Source: Parapedobacter lycopersici (GTDB lineage Bacteria > Bacteroidota > Bacteroidia > Sphingobacteriales > Sphingobacteriaceae). From it: DNA of 64,000 nt. The notes under the pieces were generated by a model. It made no database searches, was not told the DNA's origin, and was given only the letters and a program-made list of their open reading frames with translations. Position numbers and translations under genes: made by a program. The stretch covers positions 124,001-188,000 of the forward strand of contig NZ_JAMSLW010000002.1 in the NCBI RefSeq assembly GCF_024643285.1, written 5' to 3'. Shown here in pieces: positions 33,582 through 43,247 of this stretch; position 1 is the stretch's first letter; every line of letters starts with the position of its first letter.

Positions 33582-35408
33582 ATGGCAAGAGCACGATTAA
33601 ATAGCGGGGACGCGCCAACAGAGGATCTGCCCAAACCCAAACTCACCAAAACCACGCTGAAGAAGGCAGCCAGGTTACTGGCATATCTTCGGCCCTATCG
33701 GGTGAAGTTTGTTATTGGCATGGGTTTTTTATTCCTGTCCAGCCTTACGGCATTGGCGTTTCCGGCTTTACTGGGGTCCATGATCGATGCCGCACAGGGA
33801 AAACAAAGTTATGCCTGGCTCCCCGCCGACATCCGTACCATTGGCATCGTCGCCTTTGTAATTCTGTTTATCCAGTCGGCCGTATCATTTTTCCGGATAC
33901 GCCTGTTTGTGGAGGTAGCTGAAAAATCCCTGGCCGATATTCGCCGTGATTCCTATTATAAACTCATCACACTGCCGCTTGATTTTTTCTCCAACCGGCG
34001 TGTGGGCGAGCTTAACAGTCGCCTGTCGGCCGACCTGGCACAGATCCAGGATACGATGACTACTACACTTGCCGAGATCATCCGGCAGGTCATTCTGCTT
34101 ACCGGCGGCGTTTGTTTGCTATTTGTCGTTTCGGGCAAGCTGACCCTCCTCAACCTCAGCATACTGCCCATCCTGGTGGTTATTGCCGTGGTCTTTGGCC
34201 GCTTTATCCGCAAACTGTCCCGCCAGGCACAGGACCGGCTGGCCGAGTCCAATACCGTTGTTCAGGAGACCCTACAGGGTATCAGCAACGTCAAGGCATT
34301 TGTAAATGAAGCTTATGAAGCTTCCCGTTACTCGAAAACGCTGCAAGCCGTGGTAAAAATTGCCGTTAAAGGAGCCACCTACCGGGGCATGTTTGCATCG
34401 TTTATTATATTTTGCCTGTTCGGGGCGGTGGTTGCGGTCATCTGGTACGGTTCATCACTGGTCGCCGCGGGCGATATTTCTGTCGGTGAACTCACGACCT
34501 ACATCCTATACTCCATTTTTGTTGCGGGGTCCATGGGTAGCTTCCCCGAATTATACGCCAACGTACAAAAGGCAATAGGCGCCAGCGAGCGGGTTATTGA
34601 AATCCTGGAAGAGCAGGAGGAAGATTCAGGGTTATTGCAGGAAGAAAAATCCATTGAACGCCATCTGCATGGCAGCATCGCATTTGATGGGGTTACCTTC
34701 GCCTACCCTTCGCGGCGTGAGATCACAGTACTTAAAAATGTAAACTTTGAAGCCAGAGCAGGTGAAAAAGTGGCCATTGTCGGTCCAAGCGGTACCGGAA
34801 AATCGACCATCGCCTCGCTTGTGCTCCAGTTTTATAAACCCGACAGCGGCCGTATTCTTTTCGACGGCATGGAAGCAGCCCGCTACGCATTGACAGATAT
34901 CCGCAGCCAGGTAGCCATTGTACCGCAGGATGTGCTGCTGTTTGGCGGCACGATCCGTGAAAATATTGCCTATGGCCGGTTAACGGCCGACGCGGAGGAA
35001 ATTATTACAGCCGCAAAACGGGCCAATGCACACCATTTTATCATGGACTTTCCCGAGGGGTATGACACCATGGTTGGCGAGCGCGGCGTAAAGCTGTCCG
35101 GCGGCCAGCGCCAGCGCATTGCCATTGCACGGGCCCTGCTGAAGGACCCGGCTATTCTTATTCTCGATGAAGCAACATCCTCGCTGGATTCCGAATCGGA
35201 GCGCCTGGTACAGGAGGCTTTGGAAGAACTCATGAAGAACCGGACATCCATCATCATTGCGCACCGCCTCTCCACCATCCGTGAGGCGGACCAGATTATC
35301 GTGGTGGAAGGCGGACAGGTAGTAGCCGCCGGTTCGCACGATGAGCTCATGGGAATGGAGAAAGGCCTCTACCGCCACCTGTATAAACTCCAGCTGGCTG
35401 ATAAATAG
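33582..35408 (+). CDS. ABC transporter, fused permease-ATPase (MsbA/exporter type)
   Basis: A 608-residue half-transporter that should work as a homodimer exporting lipids or drugs. Six membrane helices fill about residues 30-340 (ABC_membrane domain). The ATPase domain has Walker A GPSGTGKST (from about 401), the Q-loop in VPQDVLLFGGTI, signature LSGGQRQRIAIARALL (about 503) and Walker B ILDEATSSLD (about 526). It is close to lipid A flippases by shape, but the substrate is not certain from sequence alone. It is a stand-alone gene with its own -7 box. Confidence 0.9.
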   Translation: MARARLNSGDAPTEDLPKPKLTKTTLKKAARLLAYLRPYRVKFVIGMGFLFLSSLTALAFPALLGSMIDAAQGKQSYAWLPADIRTIGIVAFVILFIQSAVSFFRIRLFVEVAEKSLADIRRDSYYKLITLPLDFFSNRRVGELNSRLSADLAQIQDTMTTTLAEIIRQVILLTGGVCLLFVVSGKLTLLNLSILPILVVIAVVFGRFIRKLSRQAQDRLAESNTVVQETLQGISNVKAFVNEAYEASRYSKTLQAVVKIAVKGATYRGMFASFIIFCLFGAVVAVIWYGSSLVAAGDISVGELTTYILYSIFVAGSMGSFPELYANVQKAIGASERVIEILEEQEEDSGLLQEEKSIERHLHGSIAFDGVTFAYPSRREITVLKNVNFEARAGEKVAIVGPSGTGKSTIASLVLQFYKPDSGRILFDGMEAARYALTDIRSQVAIVPQDVLLFGGTIRENIAYGRLTADAEEIITAAKRANAHHFIMDFPEGYDTMVGERGVKLSGGQRQRIAIARALLKDPAILILDEATSSLDSESERLVQEALEELMKNRTSIIIAHRLSTIREADQIIVVEGGQVVAAGSHDELMGMEKGLYRHLYKLQLADK

Positions 35409-35507
35409 CCCCTGTCTGTTTGTTTTTATTTCTCCTGGCCGGCAAACATTTTACCGGCAGGGTTGTTCAGTAATTGAAGGTAAAAATAAAACCAAAAGGA
35501 CATCAAG

Positions 35508-35849
35508 ATGAATACGAAAAACAATATCATTACTTTTGCGTTGGTAGGACTCGCTGCAGGAACGATAACCTGGTTGTTATTAGGCACCAAGGAAGGCCGT
35601 AAACAGTTAAGCTGCGCAAGCGACGGAATCCGTCAGTTTACGGACTCCATGAAAAACAACGCGAAGAAGGGATTGGACAAAGCGGCAGAAATGGCCAACA
35701 AGGCAAGCAAGGAAGCCCAGGATATGCGTGCCAAAGCGACCAGCAGCGGAAAATCAATGTTGAATAAGGCCGATCAGGCTGCCAAAAAATCGATCAACAA
35801 AGCAGCCGACGCCATGAAAACGGCCCGGCGTAAAACCGACATCTCTTAA
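35508..35849 (+). CDS. YtxH-domain protein
   Basis: A 113-residue protein with one N-terminal membrane helix (ITFALVGLAAGTITWLLLG) followed by TKEGRKQL and a long Lys/Ala-rich helical tail, the pattern of YtxH-type envelope-stress proteins. A purine-rich AAGGACATC just before the ATG at 35508 is the nearest thing to a ribosome-binding site. Such proteins are often stress-induced; the precise role is unknown. It stands alone, about 100 bp after the ABC gene and 60 bp before ccmB. Confidence 0.85.
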   Translation: MNTKNNIITFALVGLAAGTITWLLLGTKEGRKQLSCASDGIRQFTDSMKNNAKKGLDKAAEMANKASKEAQDMRAKATSSGKSMLNKADQAAKKSINKAADAMKTARRKTDIS

Positions 35850-35895
35850 TAGCCTGCATGCAGGGAAACATTCGCCTGAATTAACGGACGAATTG

Positions 35896-35903
35896 TATCT
35901 TTG
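35896..35903 (+). promoter_or_regulatory. -7 box immediately before ccmB
   Basis: TATCTTTG lies only five bases before the ATG, so transcription would begin at or next to the start codon. No -33 box is seen. Confidence 0.4.
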
Positions 35904-35908
35904 CGAAA

Positions 35909-36568
35909 ATGAGCTTACTGAAAGAGGTCGGTTCCCTGATCCAAAAAGACATCATTCTCGAGTGGCGTTCCAAATACGCACTTAACGGCATTCTGCTGTA
36001 TGTGGTATCTACGGTATTTGTCTGTTACCAAGCATTCAAATCGGTAGATCCCACGACGTGGAATGTGCTTTTCTGGATTATTATGCTTTTTGCCTCGGTC
36101 AATGCCATCAATAAGAGTTTTGTCCAGGAAAGCCAGCACAGGCAACTGTATTATTACACCATTGCCGGACCTAAAGCCATAATCCTCTCAAAAATAGGCT
36201 ATAACGTACTGATCATGCTGCTGCTATCGGCTATCGCTTTTACGGCGTATGCGGTAATATTCGGTACGCCGGTGGGCGACCTTACCCTTTACCTGCTTGC
36301 CGTGGTTTTGGGCGCCGTCAGTTTTGCAGCCGTCTTTACCATGGTCTCCGGTATTGCTGCCAAAGCCGGCAACAACAGTACCCTGATGGCGGTACTGAGC
36401 TTTCCGATTATCATCCCGTTGCTGATTATCCTGATCAGGTTATCCAAAAATGCGATGCTTGGACTGGACTGGAGTGTCAGCTACCCTGAACTCCTGGTGC
36501 TGGCGGCGATTAATGTCATTACTGTTACGATTTCTTTATCGTTATTTCCTTACCTTTGGCGGGATTGA
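35909..36568 (+). CDS. ccmB: Heme exporter protein B
   Basis: A 219-residue integral membrane protein with six helices, the CcmB permease that works with the CcmA ATPase to release holo-CcmE during cytochrome c maturation. The N-terminus LLKEVGSLIQKDIILEWRSK and the conserved FVQESQHRQLYYYT segment fit the family. It is the first of a ccmB-ccmC-ccmD run. CcmA, E and F are not in the window. The start codon is almost at the predicted transcription start. Confidence 0.92.
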   Translation: MSLLKEVGSLIQKDIILEWRSKYALNGILLYVVSTVFVCYQAFKSVDPTTWNVLFWIIMLFASVNAINKSFVQESQHRQLYYYTIAGPKAIILSKIGYNVLIMLLLSAIAFTAYAVIFGTPVGDLTLYLLAVVLGAVSFAAVFTMVSGIAAKAGNNSTLMAVLSFPIIIPLLIILIRLSKNAMLGLDWSVSYPELLVLAAINVITVTISLSLFPYLWRD

Positions 36569-36583
36569 CCCCGCGAACAACGA

Positions 36584-37258
36584 ATGACAATGAAACATTA
36601 TTGGTGGAAAATACTAGCCCTGCTATTGCTGCTTTATGGCATTATCGCTGGATTATTGGGCCCCGTTCCGGCGCTCCCTATCGTACATGAAACCATTCGC
36701 AATGTATATTTCCATGTACCCATGTGGTTTACCATGTTTACGCTGTACCTGATTTCTGTAATTTACAGCATCAAGTACCTTTCTTCCAACAATCCGCATC
36801 ACGACCTGGTGGCTGTTGAAAGTGTAAACGTCGGCGTTATTTTTTGTACTTTCGGATTGCTTACGGGCATGGCCTGGGCTAACTTTACCTGGGGTGCACC
36901 CTGGCCGAACGACCCGAAATTAAACGGCTCGGCCATTGCCACGTTAATGTACCTGGCTTACCTGGTATTGCGGAATGCATTGGAGGAAGAACAGAAACGG
37001 GCTAAAATCTCCGCGATTTACAATGTATTTGCCTTCCCCATCATGATCGTACTGATGTACATCCTTCCGAAAACCACGGACTCGCTTCACCCCGGCGCCG
37101 GCGGAAATTCGGGCTTCGGCCAGTTTGACCTCGACGGATCGATGAAAGCCGTGCTCTACCCGACGGCCATCGGCTGGATACTGACGGGTATTTGGCTCAT
37201 GACATTGCGGTTCCGCATCCGGAAACTCGAATACCAAAACCACACTGTATCCGAGTAA
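36584..37258 (+). CDS. ccmC: Heme exporter protein C
   Basis: A 224-residue membrane protein with six helices and the WWD-type domain that hands heme to CcmE. Heme-ligand histidines are His44 (YFHVPMWF) and His169 (DSLHPG). The WWD motif appears in the form WGAPWPNDPKLNG, which departs from the proteobacterial WGxWWxWD. It begins 15 bp after ccmB; an ATG six bases further in is an equal alternative start. Confidence 0.93.
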   Translation: MTMKHYWWKILALLLLLYGIIAGLLGPVPALPIVHETIRNVYFHVPMWFTMFTLYLISVIYSIKYLSSNNPHHDLVAVESVNVGVIFCTFGLLTGMAWANFTWGAPWPNDPKLNGSAIATLMYLAYLVLRNALEEEQKRAKISAIYNVFAFPIMIVLMYILPKTTDSLHPGAGGNSGFGQFDLDGSMKAVLYPTAIGWILTGIWLMTLRFRIRKLEYQNHTVSE

Positions 37259-37324
37259 ATATTCGCATTATATAAATAATAAAACGTGAATACTAAATTT
37301 TGGCAATATTTAACGCGAAACAAT

Positions 37325-37543
37325 ATGAAAAAGATAATTCTTTCTTTTCTATTAGTTATCAATGGGTTAATATGTAGTTTTGCCCAAACAAATGCTGAGG
37401 TCGAAATGGCCACAGATTTTCGCAGTTCGGGCAAGATTTACGTGGTGATACTGGTGTTGGCTATCATTCTGATTGGACTGGCCATTTATTTATTCACCAT
37501 TGATAGAAAAATCACCAGGTTGGAAAAATCGCGCAAAGCATAG
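37325..37543 (+). CDS. ccmD: CcmD-like small membrane protein
   Basis: A 72-residue protein with a signal-like N-terminus (MKKIILSFLLVINGLICSFAQ), a short periplasmic part and one membrane helix (VVILVLAIILIGLAIYLF) followed by a charged end (DRKITRLEKSRK). Position after ccmB-ccmC and size mark it as the Bacteroidota CcmD counterpart, which stabilises the CcmABC complex. The ATG at 37325 is preferred to 37286, which would put polar residues before the signal. Confidence 0.75.
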   Translation: MKKIILSFLLVINGLICSFAQTNAEVEMATDFRSSGKIYVVILVLAIILIGLAIYLFTIDRKITRLEKSRKA

Positions 37544-37618
37544 CGCACACATCGACAGCCAAGGCTTACCCGCTGCTGAACAGCAAACAACTAAAATTTA
37601 ATAATCTTTACATTAAGT

Positions 37619-39061
37619 ATGGTTATGGTTAAGTCAACAGCGAATTCCATCCAACAGCCTCACTTTTTTGATGACGTATCTGAATTTTTTGACCATGCAG
37701 CCCGGTTTACCAAACACCCGCAGGGCCTGCTCAATCAGATCAAGGTATGCAACAGTGTCTATCGTTTCAGTTTCCCGTTCCGAAGGGGTGACCGGCTGGA
37801 AGTAATCAACGCCTGGCGCGTAGAACATTCACAGCACATGTCGCCCACCAAAGGCGGTATACGGTACAGCGATATGGTCAATGAGGATGAAGTGATGGCC
37901 CTCGCCGCGCTTATGACCTTTAAATGTGCCATTGTCAATGTGCCGTTCGGAGGTGCTAAAGGGGGCATCGCCATTAATCCCAAAAACTATTCAGTGGATG
38001 AACTGGAAACGATCACGCGCCGTTACACGGTAGAACTCATCAAGAAAAACTTTATCGGGCCTGCCATTGACGTACCTGCCCCCGATTACGGCACGGGCGA
38101 ACGGGAGATGAGCTGGATTGCGGACACTTATACAACCATGAACCCGGGACAACTCGATTCGTTTGGCTGTGTTACCGGAAAACCGCTTTCCCTACATGGC
38201 ATTGCAGGCAGAAAAGCCGCTACCGGCCGCGGGGTGGCCATCGCTATACGGGAATGCCTGAGCACGCCTGAAGACATGAAAGCGCTTGGCCTTACACCCG
38301 GTATCGAAGGTAAAAAAATAATTATTCAGGGACTGGGTAATGTCGGTTACAATACCGCGAAAGTACTCATGGAGTTCGGCGCCATCATTGTCGGTATCTG
38401 CGAATACGACGGCGCATTGTATAACCCCGATGGACTGGATCCGGATGCCATTCTTCAGCACCGTAAAAACACCGGTTCCATACTGGGTTTTAAACACGCC
38501 AAAAAAGAGTTTAAGAACCCTGCCGCAGGCATGGAACAGCCCTGTGACGTGCTGGTGCCCGCTGCGCTCGAAAACCAGATTACCATGGAGAACATCGGTC
38601 GTATCCGTGCGAAAGTGATTGCGGAGGGGGCCAATGGGCCGACCACACCTGCCGCAGCCAATGCCTTCGTGAAAAATGGCGGAATTATCATTCCGGACAT
38701 GTATTGCAACGCCGGCGGGGTCACCGTATCGTATTTTGAATGGCTGAAAAACCTGTCGCACGTTGCGTTCGGCCGCATGGATCAGCGGTATGAGGAAAAG
38801 GCGAACCTGAACCTGGTAAACATGGTGGAAGCAATGACCGGCGTATCCCTGACCAATGAACAGCGAAATACGATTGTAAAAGGCGCTTCCGAACTGGAAT
38901 TGGTCAATTCCGGATTGGAAGACACCATGATCCGTGCGTACCACGAGATCCGGGAAGTCAAAAATTCCACTAAAGGAGTTGACACTTTACGCACAGCAGC
39001 CTTTATTGGTTCCATCAATAAAATTGCGATATCTTACCAGAACCTCGGAATCTGGCCATAA
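37619..39061 (+). CDS. gdhA: Glutamate dehydrogenase (Glu/Leu/Phe/Val dehydrogenase family)
   Basis: A 480-residue oxidoreductase linking 2-oxoglutarate and ammonia with glutamate. The substrate domain has [26 protein letters not shown] with the catalytic lysine region and [12 protein letters not shown]; the Rossmann domain begins at [15 protein letters not shown]. It is somewhat longer than the 420-residue hexameric type. It ends six bases before a strong bidirectional terminator. Cofactor choice (NAD or NADP) cannot be stated with confidence. Confidence 0.9.
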   Translation: MVMVKSTANSIQQPHFFDDVSEFFDHAARFTKHPQGLLNQIKVCNSVYRFSFPFRRGDRLEVINAWRVEHSQHMSPTKGGIRYSDMVNEDEVMALAALMTFKCAIVNVPFGGAKGGIAINPKNYSVDELETITRRYTVELIKKNFIGPAIDVPAPDYGTGEREMSWIADTYTTMNPGQLDSFGCVTGKPLSLHGIAGRKAATGRGVAIAIRECLSTPEDMKALGLTPGIEGKKIIIQGLGNVGYNTAKVLMEFGAIIVGICEYDGALYNPDGLDPDAILQHRKNTGSILGFKHAKKEFKNPAAGMEQPCDVLVPAALENQITMENIGRIRAKVIAEGANGPTTPAAANAFVKNGGIIIPDMYCNAGGVTVSYFEWLKNLSHVAFGRMDQRYEEKANLNLVNMVEAMTGVSLTNEQRNTIVKGASELELVNSGLEDTMIRAYHEIREVKNSTKGVDTLRTAAFIGSINKIAISYQNLGIWP

Positions 39062-39067
39062 ATTACC

Positions 39068-39103
39068 AGAAAGCCGTCATTTCAAATGAAATGACGGCTT
39101 TCT
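39068..39103 (+). terminator. Bidirectional terminator between gdhA and the FAD/Fe-S oxidase gene
   Basis: A perfect 16-bp stem (AGAAAGCCGTCATTTC with its complement) and an AAAT loop lie between two convergent genes. Thymines flank it moderately in both directions, so it probably serves both. Confidence 0.85.
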
Positions 39104-39112
39104 CTTCCGGCA

Positions 39113-42058
39113 CTATTTTACGAGTGCATTCCAAAGAATTTCGACAGGGTGATAAGCCCGCCTTCCCGCTCCATCTTTAATCTGGTGCCGGCAACTGGTG
39201 CCCGGCGCGGCAATGATCACGTTCTCGGCAGCTGCCCTGACCGCAGGGAGCAACACCAGTTCACCGACATTCATGGAAACCTCAAAATGCTCTTTTTCAT
39301 AGCCAAATGAGCCCGCCATGCCGCAGCACCCCGAAGGGATAACCGTTACTTCATGCCCCTCCGGAAAGGCGAGTATCTTTTCGGTGGCCCCAACCAGGTG
39401 GAAAGCCTTCTGATAGCAGTGGCCATGCAGCTTTATCTGCTGTTTAGCCGTACCAAACCGTGAGCGGTCAATGTGACCCGCATCCATTTCCCCCGCGAGA
39501 AATTCGTCGATCAGCAGGGCACTGCCGGCCAGCCGCTCCGCTTCGGACAATAATTCCCGATCGACCAGATCGGGGTATTCATCCCGAAAGGTCAGCACAG
39601 CAGACGGTTCAATACCGATCAAGGGTGTTTCCGCCGTGATGAAGTCCTTCAGCATACGGACGTTGGCGTTTGCGATGTCTTTTGCTTTCCGGACCAGCCC
39701 TTTCGACAGGTACGTCCGGCCGCTTTCCAGGTGATTAACCAACTGCACATCGTATCCCAGCGCAGTCAGCAGCTCGTACGCCGCCTTCCCGATGTCCGTA
39801 TCGTTGTAGTTGGTAAATTCATCGCAGAAAAGGTAGACCCGGCGGCCGGTCGCTCCATGCCCCTTTTGGCGGGCCTGCCTCCGTGCCACCCATTTTCTAA
39901 GGGTGGTACTGCCCACTTCGGGCAGCGATCGGTTCTGGGCGAAGCCAAGTATGCGTTTTACGATGGAGGAGGTGAAATTATTCCGGATCACGAAATTGTA
40001 AAGCCCCGGAACGTAACTGGCCAGGTGCTGGGACTTTGTGAAGTTGGCGATGACATTTGCCCGGAACGGGGTACCATTGGCATCGTAGTAATGTTGCAGA
40101 AACTCTGCCTTCATCTTGGCAATATCAACACCCGACGGGCATTCCGTCTTACATCCCTTACAGCTCAGGCACAGGTCCATTACCTCCTTGATTTCATCGT
40201 GGTCAAACCGGTTAACCTTCCGCGAATCGGTGAGAAACTGCCGAAGCATGTTGGCCCTCGCCCGTGTCGTATCCCGTTCTTCACGGGTAGCCATGTAAGA
40301 CGGGCACATCGTCCCTCCGGTAATGTGCGTCTTTCGGCAGTCGCCCGAGCCCGAACATTTTTCCGAGAGCCTCAGGATACTTTCCTGTTTACTGAAATCA
40401 AATATGGTGGGAATCTGGATATCCGAGGTGTCTTTTTCGTACCGCAGAAACTTATCCATGGGTGGTGTATCGACAATTTTGTTGGCGTTGAAGATACCGG
40501 CCGGGTCAAATATCTGTTTCACTTTTTCCAAAAGCGCATATACCTCATTACCCAAAACCGCACCGATGAATTCCCCGCGCAGCCGGCCGTCGCCGTGTTC
40601 CCCGCTCAACGAGCCATTGTATTTCTTTACCAGCTGTGCCGTCTGTGCAAGCACAGAGCGGAATGCCTGCTTCCCCTCCGGTGTTTTCAGATTGATCAGC
40701 GGCTCGACATGGAGCTCACCGGCACCGGCATGCGCATAATAAGAGGCCTTAAGGCCATGATTATCCAGTATTCCCTGCAATTCCTCAATATAGGCGGGTA
40801 AATCTGCAGGCAACACCGCGCAGTCTTCGATCAGGTTTACCGGCTGTGTGTCCCCCGGCAGGTTCCGGATCAGTCCCAGTCCGGCCTTGCGGACGTCCCA
40901 GACCAGTGTTGTTTTCGCCCCCCCGGTAACCAGCGGGTGCGCATAACCCAGTCCCTGCGCCTGCAGGTCGGCCCGCAGGGCAGCCGCCTTGCTGGCTACC
41001 TCCTCGGGAGTTGCCCCCCGGAATTCCACCATCAGCAGCGCTTCGGGATCCCCTTCAATAAAGAACCGGTTATACTGGTAAGTAGGGTGCCCTTTGGTGA
41101 AATCAAGAATGTACTTATCGACCAATTCAGAGGCCTCCGGATGATGCGCCAACGCAATGACATTGGCGTGCAGTGACTCGATCAATGAATGGCAATGGAT
41201 GCATAGCAGACCGATTTCCTGTGGCGGAAGCGGCAGCAAATTCAGCTTAAGTTCTGTATGGATACCGAGGGTTCCCTCCGAACCGGCCAGCAACCGGCAT
41301 AGATTAAAGGGCTGTTCACTGTCCGCCAGCAGATCCAGCGCATACCCGGTATTACGCCGCGTAATTGAACGTTTAGGATAATTATCCGCAATGACGCGCC
41401 GGTTGGATTCGTCAGTCAGCAGGGCATTCATCTCCCGGTAGATCGCGCCCTCCCGGTTGGGTTGTTTCAATTTCTGGAAAAGTACAGCATCGTCCAACGG
41501 TTCAAAGACCACCTGCGTCCCGTCATCAAGCAATACCGTAGCCGATAACAGGTGGCTACGCGTATCGCCCCATACAATGGAGTGCAGTCCACTGGAGTTA
41601 TTGCCTACCATTCCACCGATCATGGCCCGGCTGGCTGTGGACGTTTCCGGACCGAACATCAGCCCATAAGGCTTCAGGTATGCGTTCAGGTCGTCGCGGA
41701 TGACACCCGGCTGCACGCGTACCCAGCGTTCCTCGGTATTCACTTCCAGCACCTGGTCAAAATGCCGGGATACATCAACAATAATGCCCCGACCGACCAC
41801 CTGTCCGGCCAATGAAGTGCCTGCCGTACGCGGAATGAGTGTAACACCATTCCCCGATGCAAAGGCAATCAGCTGTTTCAGGTCATTTTCATCTTTTGGG
41901 ATTGCCACGGCAAGGGGACGCTCCTGATACACCGACGCATCGGTTGAATAAGCGCGTATGATGGTGGCATGCTCGGCACTGTCACTATAATAGAGCCTGC
42001 CGGTTAACGAGCGGCTCAGGTCGGCTAACGCCGGTGCTATGTTTTCAGTCTTGGTCAT
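39113..42058 (-). CDS. FAD-linked oxidase fused to Fe-S domains (D-2-hydroxyacid dehydrogenase type)
   Basis: A 981-residue fusion. Residues about 30-500 are a GlcD-like FAD-binding oxidase (PRTAGTSLAGQVVG, MIGGMVGNNSSGLHS, SGEHGDGRLRGEF). Residues about 560-700 carry two iron-sulfur motifs (CSGSGDC to MCPS, and CLSCKGCKTECPSG). The C-terminal part has CCG-type motifs (HGHCYQKA, GCCGMAGSFGYE). This layout oxidises D-lactate, D-2-hydroxyglutarate or glycolate and passes electrons to quinone; the substrate is not settled. It is a single-gene unit, convergent with gdhA. Confidence 0.88.
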   Translation of the reverse strand: MTKTENIAPALADLSRSLTGRLYYSDSAEHATIIRAYSTDASVYQERPLAVAIPKDENDLKQLIAFASGNGVTLIPRTAGTSLAGQVVGRGIIVDVSRHFDQVLEVNTEERWVRVQPGVIRDDLNAYLKPYGLMFGPETSTASRAMIGGMVGNNSSGLHSIVWGDTRSHLLSATVLLDDGTQVVFEPLDDAVLFQKLKQPNREGAIYREMNALLTDESNRRVIADNYPKRSITRRNTGYALDLLADSEQPFNLCRLLAGSEGTLGIHTELKLNLLPLPPQEIGLLCIHCHSLIESLHANVIALAHHPEASELVDKYILDFTKGHPTYQYNRFFIEGDPEALLMVEFRGATPEEVASKAAALRADLQAQGLGYAHPLVTGGAKTTLVWDVRKAGLGLIRNLPGDTQPVNLIEDCAVLPADLPAYIEELQGILDNHGLKASYYAHAGAGELHVEPLINLKTPEGKQAFRSVLAQTAQLVKKYNGSLSGEHGDGRLRGEFIGAVLGNEVYALLEKVKQIFDPAGIFNANKIVDTPPMDKFLRYEKDTSDIQIPTIFDFSKQESILRLSEKCSGSGDCRKTHITGGTMCPSYMATREERDTTRARANMLRQFLTDSRKVNRFDHDEIKEVMDLCLSCKGCKTECPSGVDIAKMKAEFLQHYYDANGTPFRANVIANFTKSQHLASYVPGLYNFVIRNNFTSSIVKRILGFAQNRSLPEVGSTTLRKWVARRQARQKGHGATGRRVYLFCDEFTNYNDTDIGKAAYELLTALGYDVQLVNHLESGRTYLSKGLVRKAKDIANANVRMLKDFITAETPLIGIEPSAVLTFRDEYPDLVDRELLSEAERLAGSALLIDEFLAGEMDAGHIDRSRFGTAKQQIKLHGHCYQKAFHLVGATEKILAFPEGHEVTVIPSGCCGMAGSFGYEKEHFEVSMNVGELVLLPAVRAAAENVIIAAPGTSCRHQIKDGAGRRAYHPVEILWNALVK

Positions 42059-42279
42059 ACAACTGCGAATATAAACATAATGTAGTTTTCAGGAAGCCGT
42101 GAGTGGTTATTTACATCCATACCAAATACGCATTTGGAAGGAAGGCAGTACCGGCGGCGGCTGATGTTAATCGCAGAAATTTAATACAGGCATTACATTA
42201 AGGTCATTTCCTTTCCTTCTATTTGCATTGCAATGGTTATGAACTGCAAACAATTATCACCACACACAACCTGCTGCTT

Positions 42280-43137
42280 ATGCAAAAACGGGATGTAGAC
42301 CTGATTATTATCTCAGATGTACACCTTGGCACATATGGCTGCCATGCAAAAGAACTTTTACGTTATCTTAAAAGCGTAAAACCCAAGCAGCTTATCCTGA
42401 ATGGCGACATTATCGATATCTGGCAGTTCAGCAAACGGTATTGGCCGGAATCCCACATGAAGGTTGTCCGGAAGATCCTCAAATTTGTGGCAGAGGGCGT
42501 ACCCGTTACCTATTTAACAGGAAATCACGATGAGCTGTTGCGCAAATTCGCTGATTTCCGCCTTGGGTCACTTACCTTAACAAATAAACTCACCCTACGC
42601 ATCGGGAAAAAAAGAGCCTGGGTATTCCATGGCGATATTTTCGATGTGACAATGCAACATTCCAAATGGCTTGCGCGGCTGGGAGCTGTCGGTTATGATA
42701 GCCTGATCCTGCTGAACAGCCTGGTTAACTGGATGCTGGAAAAATTGGGCCGGGATAAAATGAGCCTCTCAAAAAAGATCAAGAACAGCATTAAAAATGC
42801 GATAAAGTTCATCAATGATTTTGAAGTGACGGCCGCTTCCCTTGCCATTGAAAAGGGGTATCAATATGTAGTATGCGGGCATATTCATCACCCCGAGATC
42901 AAGCAGATAGAAACGGCGCTTGGAACGGTAACCTACCTTAATTCGGGCGACTGGGTGGAAAACCTGACCGCCCTGGAATGCCATCGCGGGAAGTGGCAGA
43001 TCTACCGTTACCAGGCGGAAGATTATGCGACGGCAGACCCGGAGCCTGACGGGGCAGAGCACGATGATCTCAGTGAAAAACTGGATATCAAACGCTTGCT
43101 GGAAGTGTTGAAATCAGAGCCTATGGTGGCGCTATAG
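42280..43137 (+). CDS. LpxH-like calcineurin-fold phosphoesterase (paralogue A)
   Basis: A 285-residue metallophosphoesterase with ISDVHLG (Asp13, His15), NGDIIDIW, GNHDEL, HGDIFD and CGHIHHPE, so the full dinuclear metal set is present. It resembles UDP-2,3-diacylglucosamine hydrolases, with an inserted helical cap. The frame is open from a TTG at 42223, but the ATG at 42280 gives the normal family N-terminus. A second, more canonical LpxH-like gene is at 56683, so this one may act on another phosphodiester. It is followed by a membrane-protein gene on the same strand. Confidence 0.82.
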   Translation: MQKRDVDLIIISDVHLGTYGCHAKELLRYLKSVKPKQLILNGDIIDIWQFSKRYWPESHMKVVRKILKFVAEGVPVTYLTGNHDELLRKFADFRLGSLTLTNKLTLRIGKKRAWVFHGDIFDVTMQHSKWLARLGAVGYDSLILLNSLVNWMLEKLGRDKMSLSKKIKNSIKNAIKFINDFEVTAASLAIEKGYQYVVCGHIHHPEIKQIETALGTVTYLNSGDWVENLTALECHRGKWQIYRYQAEDYATADPEPDGAEHDDLSEKLDIKRLLEVLKSEPMVAL

Positions 43138-43247
43138 CCTCGTCGGTGAGGCCGGATACCCCGCCAGCCGATACGGCATGCTTGAAATTAGCAATGGCCG
43201 ATTGGCTAAATTATCTTAATATTGTAGCACAAAGACGTGCATACAAA

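Noticed and set aside
38192-38944. A 250-codon minus-strand open frame.
   Set aside because: Mirror frame of glutamate dehydrogenase with a His/Phe/Arg-biased composition.
39731-40801. A 356-codon plus-strand open frame.
   Set aside because: It lies wholly opposite the FAD/Fe-S oxidase, whose motifs are unmistakable; the frame has no family features.
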